A stretch of DNA of 64,000 nucleotides from Epiperipatus broadwayi (Eukaryota > Onychophora > Udeonychophora > Euonychophora > Peripatidae): positions 281,501 to 345,500 of the forward strand of contig JAQFVV010000349.1 in assembly GCA_028023455.1 (NCBI GenBank), given 5' to 3'. The notes beneath the pieces were generated by a model. That model made no database searches and was not told where the DNA came from. It saw only the letters and a list, made by a program, of their open reading frames with translations. Both the position numbers and the translations under genes were made by a program. Below are positions 56,531 through 64,000 of this stretch, in pieces (the first letter of the stretch is position 1; each line of letters opens with the position of its first letter).

Positions 56531-57037
56531 AAAATACCAAATTCACAACTCAACCAGACTATCCAAAAAATAAACTCTAAAACACTAACAATGGTTTCAC
56601 TGCTACAAGCAGATTTCCCAAGTGTAAAGAAATACAAAATAACAACATATTTAAACTAAACTTTACCCACAATTCCACTTACTTTTTATATACTCTTAAT
56701 ATTAAAAGAACTTTTAAATAAGTTAATTGCATCAGAATCATAAATTTTTAATTACAAAGATTCTTTAATCCTTCTTTGAAAAAAATAAAATAAAAAGAAT
56801 TTAAGAATCTTTATAATTAAAAATATATGATTCTGAAGCAATTAACTTATTTAAAAGTTATTTTAATATTAAGAGTGTATGGAAGGTAAGTGGAATTGTG
56901 GGTAATGTTTAGTTTAAATATGTTATTTTGTAGTTCTTTGCATTTGAGAAATCTGCTTGTAGTACCGAAACTATTGGTAGTGTTTTAAAGTTTATTTTTT
57001 GGCTAGTCTGGTTGAGTTGTGAATTTGGGTAATTTTG
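56531..57037. repeat. Large inverted-repeat element in the ACE-like intron
   Basis: Two arms of about 245 bases, starting aaaataccaaattcacaact and ending with the complement near 57012-57037, pair with moderate divergence around a central aagaatc-type hairpin near 56770-56810. The right arm ends about 90 bases before the exon at 57129. No target duplication was found and no hammerhead core is visible. Confidence 0.8.
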
Positions 57038-57128
57038 AATATCATCTAAATATATCACTGGTTTTATATTCATTAATTTATTCATTTTTTGCCTCTATAT
57101 ATATGTATATAATTATTTTTATTTTTAG

Positions 57129-57222
57129 TTGCATCAGACCTTGTCAGACATGGAAGAAATCTTCAGTACAGCAGAAATATGTGATACCATCGATTCATTC
57201 TGCAATTATACATTCATACCGC
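57129..57222 (+). CDS. Second exon of the ACE-like gene
   Basis: 94 bases between acceptor tatttttag and donor gtaaga; phase 0 at the start, phase 1 at the end. It encodes LHQTLSDMEEIFSTAEICDT then IDSFCNYTFIP, matching the ACE-family LSxMExIYSTAKVC block, directly after the ALPEDD region encoded by the previous exon. Joining the two exons in phase gives a continuous ACE-like stretch, the main reason for the call. The Cys in STAEIC and the following Cys fit the conserved disulfide. The next exon is not identified. Confidence 0.78.
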
Positions 57223-57229
57223 GTAAGAT

Positions 57230-58530
57230 ATTCTCTGAATAGCGGATCAAGTTCTGAAAATTATTTGTAAATATAAAATAAATTTTAGTCACTTGTTACC
57301 TTTTAACACAATATTATTTTCTCTTTTCCTATTTATAGATGTACAAGATACTTAATTAATTACTTATAATTTTGTAAATGAATTGTTTAAATATGTACTT
57401 ATTTTAAAAAATATTGTGTTTGTAAATCTCATAGCTTTTTATATAAAAAATTGCTTAATTTATAGTAAATTGAAAAAAAAACATCATCCATTGAAAATAT
57501 CTTAATAATAACTTCTGCAAATGATACTAACTCTTATTAGTAATATTTGTTTATTAATTTAGACTCCATTTCTTTTTTTTTGCACTTTTTAAAATTAACT
57601 TTATTTTCTGTTTCAGTTGATTTCTCAAATTTCGTTTTAATTATATTATATTTCTTAATAATATGTCCAATATTAATGATAAATACATTTTTACTTTTTG
57701 ATTTTAAATGTTTATAAATTTATTTAACGCATATTGATTTCTTCCAAAGAGTAAGCTTGTGATTAAGATCTGTAGAGGTCGCTACCTTCGCATTTTCAAG
57801 TGCATATTCTTGAGCTTTATTGCCTTAGTAAATATTTTAAATGTTTATAATTGAAGTATAACATATTTTGCAACAAATAAAATAGAAAAACTAAACCTTG
57901 AAACAATACCTGTAACAAATAATTAATAACTCTACATTCAATTTTATATATGTTTTTTGCAATTATATCACATAATTATTTTAGATATAAAATTTTATTT
58001 ATTAATTATATAATTTACTATAAAAGTATATTACATTATAGATTATAAAATAGAATTTATATTTAAAATAGTTTACCTATGTGAAAGTAATTGTAGAAAT
58101 ATTAAATATTTATTTATTTTTATAGATAAAGTTTTAAGCTTTGATTTCTGAATTTTGTTAGCTGCAAAATATGTTTTTGTATAATTATAATCATTTCAAA
58201 TCAAATATTAAATATGTGTTTGTATTGATTTAACATATTATTACAAAATGTACAGATCTCTGATGAAGGCTGCAAATTCAACTGATTCAGGAAATAAAGT
58301 TGCTTTAGAAAGTGCAAATAAAGAGATAGTAAGGATTTTGAATTGGGTAATCGTTTATTATCTTAGTAGCTTTTAACTTTGGAATTATGATTCAAATCTG
58401 TTCATTTTAGTTAATCTGATTATTATATTCATTTGATTTATTATGTGATTATATAATATTTTCCACTGTGGAAAATATGTAAACAGTGTCCTATTTTTTA
58501 AAAATAAAACTAATGCAGTAGAATATATAT
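57230..58530. other. Probable intron; half copy of palindromic family P
   Basis: Contains a half copy of family P at about 57715-57835 (aagcttgtgattaagatctg, gaggtcgctaccttcgcatt, then ttgccttagtaaata). Otherwise AT-rich. An open stretch at 58257-58345 is discussed among rejected items. Confidence 0.5.
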
Positions 58531-58537
58531 ATATATA

Positions 58538-58766
58538 AACACAGAGCCAAAACTCTCCATACAGTAATGCCACTCAGTGTAAGCCAAAATAGAAATTAGT
58601 TTGAGGATATTGGATGAGTAGGCACTAGGCAGGGATTTTATGCACAAATCTTCCTGCATCCATTGATTAGCCTGGCTTGCACTGAGTGGTGCTACTGTAT
58701 GGAGAGTTTGCCTCTGTGTAAGCAACTTGTGTAAGCATAAAGAATGATGATCATGGGATATTTATT
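58538..58766. mobile_element. Hammerhead foldback family copy (R12)
   Basis: Flanked by agaatatatatatatata (about 58520-58537 and 58767-58784), although the TA-rich flank lowers certainty. It contains a short inverted arm (gccaaaactctccatacag) and a forward arm ending ggagagtttgcct, then inverted 5' end text (gtaagcataaagaatgatga). The hammerhead is mostly lost, with only tagaaattagtttgagg remaining. Confidence 0.75.
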
Positions 58767-58786
58767 AGAATATATATATATATATA

Positions 58787-59410
58787 TTAAATCAAGCACA
58801 CTGTTTCACATGTGTATGTATTCTAGAAACTATTTTACCCCCCCCACCTTAAAAAAAAACAGCAGATGTATAAAAAGGTTGATCTTATATTTTTTCTAGA
58901 AAAATATAGCAAAAAGTTTAATTTATGACGTTACAAGAAAATCATTATTTTCTATAATTGAGAAAAGAAAATAATAAAAATAAATCATTATTGATTTTAT
59001 AGATTTAAATTACAATATAATTTAAATATATCACTCGTATTTATTTAAAGCTGGCATTTATTTTATTATTATTACATTTTTGGTTTTTGGAACGATGTGT
59101 TTGAATGAAGTGTGGTAATAGCTTGAGGCAGTCTTAATAAATTAGAAAACATGAATTAATCCTCCTGGTTCATTATCTGTCCCACAAAAAATATTGTCCA
59201 ATCCTTGGAAAGAGAAAGGCAATTGGACTTAAATGAAAGTGGTGGGACAACTAAGATATGTGGGCTGAGCTGCTTAATCAATCCGAAGAGCAGAATATAA
59301 ATGGTCAAGTTGGAAGTTCAGAGGCAGATTAGATTGATTTTTTCAAAAGTTTTTTTCAAAGAGATTTTTAGGAGATTCTAAAAAAGTTTTTCAAAGAGTT
59401 ATTTTTTTTC
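58787..59410 (+). repeat. 5' LTR (at least this part)
   Basis: Aligned with 63378-64000 to the last base of the window. It includes a poly-C/poly-A stretch, a tcctcctggttcattatctg segment and repeated ttttcaaagag phrases. The true 3' end is unknown: candidates lie between 59450 and about 60610, where aataaaattattg (near 60534) could be the polyadenylation region. Confidence 0.85.
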
Positions 59411-59419
59411 AAAGAGATA

Positions 59420-61190
59420 TTTTTCAAGTAGATGTTGAAAAAGAATTTTGAAAAAAGATTTTTAATTTTAAAAAGATATTAAGAGCAGTTAAAGAACTAC
59501 TATTAATGATGGGAAAAGAAAACATTATTAAGAAAAACATAACGATGGAAGGCTAACAGTAACAGCTTTTTTTCTCTGTTCCAAAAGCAATGTTTCTTCA
59601 AGATTTGCCTGGGTAAACATCACGGAAAGTAAACAATGCCATTCAGCTTAAATAAAAAGAACTCTTTTTGATGGAACAGACTGGATATAAAAAAATGAAG
59701 GTAACGATTTTATAAAATATTCAATATTTATGTGCTTATAAAAACAAGACAAAACGTCTTTCTTAACCTAAAATTATGAATAAATGTAGCTATATGAAAA
59801 TACGTTTATTATAAATGAAACTAAAATTATATGTGTTTTTAAAAGACAAACAAAAACATCTTTATTATAAATAAATAAAAAATTATTAATAAAAATAGCT
59901 GCGTAAAAATACGTTTTGTTGATAATAAATTGTAAATGCTAGATGTCTTAAATGTCAATAATCAAAGGGCTTTTTTGTTCAATACTTATACGTGTTTATA
60001 GAAATAAAAAAAAAGAACAACGAATATCTTTCTTATAATGAATTATGTGAAAATACATTTCATTAATGATAAATATAAAAAAAATATTTTTAATAAGGAT
60101 TGACTTCTCATCTGCAGATATATTTAAATTAAAAAAAAAACTAAACACGATTACTTGTAACGATTTATATTACTAATATACAAATTAGTATACCTAGAAG
60201 AGTCAGAAATACAGAGCTATTACATATATCTCTAACTGGCTAATAAATAAAATGCTATTAGTTATCTTCATTATTATGTCTGTAAAGGATATCTTCATAT
60301 AAGAATAATTAAACGACATTACATGTGATTACTATCTAAAATACTACAAATCAAATTTAAGTGGAACTCTGAATTAAATACAATGCTATTAGTTATCTTC
60401 ATTATTATCTCCATTGTCTTAATATATCACACTCCTCTCTGTGAGCTGGCTAAATGATTGGAGACGTAAACTATACAAGGGATTGTCGATGAAATATATT
60501 TTGTTTGATGGACATTTATTTAAACTTGTTGTTAAATAAAATTATTGTTACTTAAAATTAATTTTAGTTCTCCAGTTGTTCAATTCTATTTTTTGTTTTT
60601 ATTGCATCACTCATTATTCATTGCACTTGTTCATGAGAATCTCATGCCTCCTGAGCTATGTCTGGCATAACTAGACCCAGGTAAGTCAGGTTGTACTGAG
60701 ATGGAACTCTAGTAGTGCCATTTGGAAAACCAAACATAGAAATGTCTAGATGCTTCCAGTCTCTATGATGCTACATCCTCTGATGAGCAGGAAATATTGT
60801 TGTAGGGGGGAGGGATAACATCTGCATTGGAGAATGCCAATCGATAGTTCCTTCCTGCAACATGCTCATCAGGAAATAATTACAACTGAGATAATAAAAG
60901 GGTTGTACAGATACGGTTACATTTGTCACCCTACTGTGAGGCCTTATCTAGCTAGCCTATCCATAGGCATAAGCAGATCATGATTCTGTGATATGAACAG
61001 TGCATATGATGCAGTGATGTGATTTATTCAAAAAGAGTGGAAAAATGAAAAAGAACATAAAAATGAATGGCATAAATGATAGATAACGAATAAAACAGGC
61101 ATAACAAAGACTTGGAGTTAAATCATGGTATGGATAGAAAGAGAAGCTTATCAAAATTGAAATAAAAAGTACAAATAAACTATATAATAA
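59420..61190. other. Rest of LTR or leader region
   Basis: From 59700 to 60110 a degenerate tandem pattern repeats roughly every 110-130 bases (aaaatacgttt/aaaatacattt with nearby aaaaac...cttt). The phrase aatgctattagttatcttca occurs twice (about 60250 and 60382). A g-rich block, tgtaggggggagggataac, near 60803 could be an internal purine tract. No primer-binding site was identified. Confidence 0.5.
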
Positions 61191-61194
61191 AATA

Positions 61195-62782
61195 TTGATG
61201 ATAACCAGATCAAAAACAAAAAAGATGATGAATACAGAAAGTATAGAGAATCTTCCTGAGAAAGAAGATAAACAAGAAGACAATGTGGACGATCAAAAGC
61301 AATCACAGAAAAGAGGGGAGATGTCCATGTTAGCCCAGTTAATGGAAATGATAAAAGAAAATAACAAGAAAAGAGAGAAACAGAGAGAAGAAGACAACAA
61401 GAAAAGAGAGGAACAGAGAGAAGAAGACAACAAGAAAAGAGGTGAACAGAGAAAAGAAGACAACAAGAAAAGAGAGAAACAGAGAGAAAAAGACAAAAAA
61501 GAATTGAAAGAACAAATCAGAGAATGAAAGCCAAAATGAAAAGTTCAACCAGTTAATAAAAGAGATGACTAATAAAATATTAAAAATTAAGGAGGAAGTG
61601 ATGGAGGAAGTAAAAGGCTCATTAATAAAGCAAGAAGTTAAAATGACCCAGATATGTGAGGCCATGGATACAAAAATAATAAGAATTCAAGAATCCATGC
61701 AGGAGAAGGTGGATATATTGACCACCCAGATGAAAGAGATAGAAATAAAAAATAGCAATACATTGCCTAAACAAGGAAAGGCAGAAACAGTCCCAAAAGA
61801 AAGTCAAAAAGAGAATTATAAAGTTAGTCATGAAGTCCCTATAACCAACTAGATGTCTGGAATTGTAAATCAATTCTTAAAAATCAGAACTTTTTCAGGG
61901 AGATGTAATAAAGCACCTATAGAATATGTAAAAAGTTTGGAGAGATACTTTAGTATTAATGTATTGACAGAAGATGTAAAACTAGCAATAGCATGCAGTC
62001 ATCTCCAAGGTGCAGCGCAAGCATGGTGGGATTCACTGTTCACCCAACCTACAAATTTTGATGATTTTAAAGGAGCACTAATGAACTGCCTGGAGTGATG
62101 ATTATCAGAAGGGAATTAAATATAAGGTGTCCCAGGAGAAATGTCCATCTGGAGAGCCTTATACACGCTTCTTCAGAAGACAGGTGGCCAGGTTAAGAGC
62201 CTTGACATCTGACCCCCTATCTGAACTCCAGATTATTAGATTGATATGGCACAGCTTCCCAAGTTACATAGAAAGAATGCTAATTGGGACTGATCATCAA
62301 TCTATTGAGCAGGTTGCTGAACTATTAACAGCCTATGATAGCTGCAGTGCATCAGCAGTCAAGGAAGGAGGAGCAAAGCAACCACAAAACAAACCTCCAT
62401 ATGGAAGAGATGATGGGCCTAGAATAGGAGCCATCAGATACAAAAGGAAAATGCCTCCTCAAAATTATAGCAACTATGACCCACCATCATGGTACCATCA
62501 CCAAAGAAATGGGATACCACCATGGAAAGGCAAAGAAGATATTCAACAGGAAATATGCATAGCCCATATCAAACCCAGGTTATAAAGAGATCAAATAGTG
62601 ATAACTTGCAGAAAGGTGTGGCTAGAAATGCAAGCCACCATGATGGTGTATGGCCTGAAAAACGCCCAAAAATAGGACAAAATAGAAGTCCATCACCTCA
62701 AAACAAAGAAAGATGTGATAGGAGAAGTGGCCATGATTATCATTTTTCCAAACCAGGCTGTACTTACAATATAGAACAATAA
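61195..62782 (+). pseudogene. Gag of LTR element, broken by stops and frameshifts
   Basis: N-terminal part 61195-61527: a highly charged Lys/Glu/Arg region with an 11-residue repeat (consensus EDNKKREEQRE, four copies, 61369-61490), likely coiled coil, ending at a TGA. 61565-61852: a second helical segment ending at a TAG directly followed in frame by 61853-62098, which has YVKSLERYFSINVL and LQGAAQAWWDSLF, the hallmark retrotransposon gag block. After a frameshift, 62127-62585 reads RFFRRQVARLRAL and SELQIIRLIWHSFPSYIERM, the capsid C-terminal part. A further frameshift leads to CDRRSGHDYHFSKPGC, a degenerate zinc knuckle. The intended product would be structural Gag; this copy is not a single reading frame. 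Confidence 0.82.
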
Positions 62783-62785
62783 AAT

Positions 62786-63377
62786 AAAGATAGCTGATGG
62801 AAGAAGTTTGTGAGTGGGATGTAGTGATGCAGAAATTTGTGTTCTTCATGTTGAGATGGGTGGATGATTGAGCAGTGCTGCTTGGATGCATTGTGTTTAT
62901 GATGCTCTGAAGTATATGCTTGGCACTATCCAGATCTGGATGTTGAGCTCTGAGAGTAGTCCAGCAATGTGTATATATAGGCCTCATGAATAGGCCTTGG
63001 TCTCATGAATAGACCAAATGATAGCCTCTAAGACTCACAGAAGCTGAGCAGGATTGGCTGAATGCCAAATTGTGTTTTTTTTCTGGCTCCTACTCTTAGT
63101 TGGATGATCCTTCTAGGTACAAGAGAGGTAGTGCTTAAAAATGAGGTATTTTCTCATGACATCATGGGGCAGTGTGTACTGGTAGTTTGTGCTTGGCCAT
63201 CTACTTATCCTGGCATTGGAGGCTACAGTTCATGTATTCACTTTTCCAGCTCATCTTATCCATTTCATTGGCAAACCTAAAACCAATGAAAATGCAGTAA
63301 TGAGAAATGATGTGTCTTATTATATGGAATAAAATCGTACTTCCACATGATTTCATCCCAAAATTTGGTGGGGGTAA
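62786..63377. other. Noncoding 3' internal region with polypurine tract
   Basis: No pol motif in any frame. It ends with tttggtgggggtaa at 63364-63377 immediately before the 3' LTR, the expected position of the polypurine tract for plus-strand priming. The phrase tcatgaatag-rcc is duplicated near 62985-63015. Confidence 0.6.
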
Positions 63378-64000
63378 TGAAACAAGCACACTGTTTCACA
63401 TGTGTATGTATTCTAGAAACTATTTTACCCCCCCCCACCTTAAAAAAAAAACAGCAGATATATAAAAAGGTCGATCTTATATTTTTTCTAGAAAAATATA
63501 GCAAAACGTTTAGTTTATGACGTTACAAGAAAATCATTATTTTCTATAATTGAGAAAAGAAAATAATAAAAATAAATCATTATTGATTTTATAGATTTAA
63601 ATTACAATATAATTTAAATATATCACTCGTATTTATTTAAAGCTGGCATTTTTTTATTATTATTACATTTTTGGTTTTTGGAACGATGTGTTTGAATGAA
63701 GTGTGATAATAGCTTGAGGCAGTCTTAATAAATTAGAAAACATGAATTAATCCTCCTGGTTCATTATCTGTCCCACAAAAAATATTGTCCAATCCTTGGA
63801 AAGAGAAAGGCAATTGGACTTAAATGAAAGTGGTGGGACAACTAAGATATGTGGGCTGAGCTGCTTAATCAATCCGAAGAGCAGAATATAAATAGTCAAG
63901 TTGAAAGTTCAGAAGCAGATTAGATTGATTTTTTAAAAAGTTTTTTCAAAGAGATTTTTAGGAGATTCTAAAAAAGTTTTTCAAAGAGTTATTTTTTTTC
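63378..64000 (+). repeat. 3' LTR, truncated by window end
   Basis: Starts tgaaacaagcacactgtttc and matches 58787-59410 throughout. Visible differences include one extra C in the poly-C run, ggtcgatc for ggttgatc, and gtgataatag for gtggtaatag. The end and the outer target duplication lie beyond the window. Confidence 0.88.

Larger units (their letters stand above)
58787..64000 (+). mobile_element. LTR retrotransposon with gag only, 3' LTR truncated by window
   Basis: Direct repeats 58787-59410 or longer and 63378-64000 are nearly identical (about 15 differences over 620 bases by eye). The 3' copy begins tgaaacaagcacactg right after a purine tract; the 5' copy begins ttaaatcaagcacactg. Between them lie a long AT-rich stretch, a gag region and about 590 noncoding bases; no protease, RT or integrase motif is present. 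The full LTR could extend to about 60.6 kb, since the 3' copy is cut by the window. Non-autonomous, probably dependent on a related element. Confidence 0.85.

Noticed and set aside
58257-58345. Possible third ACE-like exon (SLMKAANSTDSGNK frame) with gt after it
   Set aside because: The donor at 57222 leaves phase 1, and entering at the ag before 58257 in that phase meets a stop within three codons. The peptide also does not resemble the next ACE block.
60793-60830. Second LTR boundary at the g-rich block
   Set aside because: The block resembles a polypurine tract followed by an LTR start, but no repeat of the following sequence exists in the window.
1-64000. CRISPR arrays, prokaryotic operons, defence islands
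   Set aside because: The only regular repeats are microsatellites, LTRs, foldback elements and tandem units. Splice-like exons and LINE, Penelope and SINE sequences show nuclear animal DNA.

Overview
The window is AT-rich (very roughly 70-75 % A+T by eye) metazoan nuclear DNA, probably from an invertebrate. Most of it is transposable-element sequence in intron or intergenic context. There are no prokaryotic operons, ribosome binding sites or CRISPR arrays. The element types (RTE and other EEP-type LINEs, Penelope-like elements with a GIY-YIG domain, Ty3/gypsy-like LTR elements, hAT and Tc1/mariner-like non-autonomous elements, tRNA-derived SINEs) fit an arthropod or other invertebrate; I cannot fix the species. 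The only host gene I can support is an angiotensin-converting-enzyme (M2 peptidase) homologue, seen as two phase-compatible exons on the + strand at 53.3 and 57.1 kb.

Layout. 1.9-5.4 kb: a decayed LINE (EEP, RT and C-terminal pieces) interrupted by a Penelope-like GIY-YIG fragment and a foldback element. 6-20 kb: foldback and palindromic repeats, a minus-strand Penelope RT split by a SINE, and a decayed RTE copy with an 0.9-kb composite insertion. 20-23 kb: little recognisable. 23.4-29.0 kb: a LINE lying between two related AGY microsatellites and itself split by a 5'-truncated RTE. 30-32 kb: small foldback elements. 32.6-38.9 kb: a gypsy-like LTR element with a 5-bp target duplication (GGAAC), whose 3' LTR holds an almost intact RTE copy. 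40.4 kb: a near-perfect palindrome with a hammerhead ribozyme at its hinge. 41-46 kb: hAT pieces, a foldback element with a hammerhead on each strand, and a tandem repeat whose copies give both the filled and empty site of a TA-inserting transposon. 47.7-48.6 kb: a second foldback family with hammerhead-like monomers. 49.8-53 kb: more foldback copies. 53-58 kb: the ACE-like gene. 58.8-64.0 kb: a gag-only LTR element whose 3' LTR runs off the window.

The most interesting signal is a dispersed family of small foldback elements (about a dozen insertions). They are flanked by 11-18-bp direct repeats, often occur as inverted or tandem dimers, and carry a hammerhead self-cleaving ribozyme motif. 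Stem II changes in a compensatory way between copies (GGC:GCC versus AGC:GCU). Stem III is a 6-nt self-complementary block in two different sequences (ACUAGU in the family, ACCGGU at 40.5 kb). A second, unrelated foldback family has the same architecture. Hammerheads are known from Penelope-like elements and retrozymes, and Penelope-like coding fragments occur in this window, so my inference is that these are Penelope-derived or retrozyme-like non-autonomous retroelements. All calls rest on reading by eye; no search or folding program was run.
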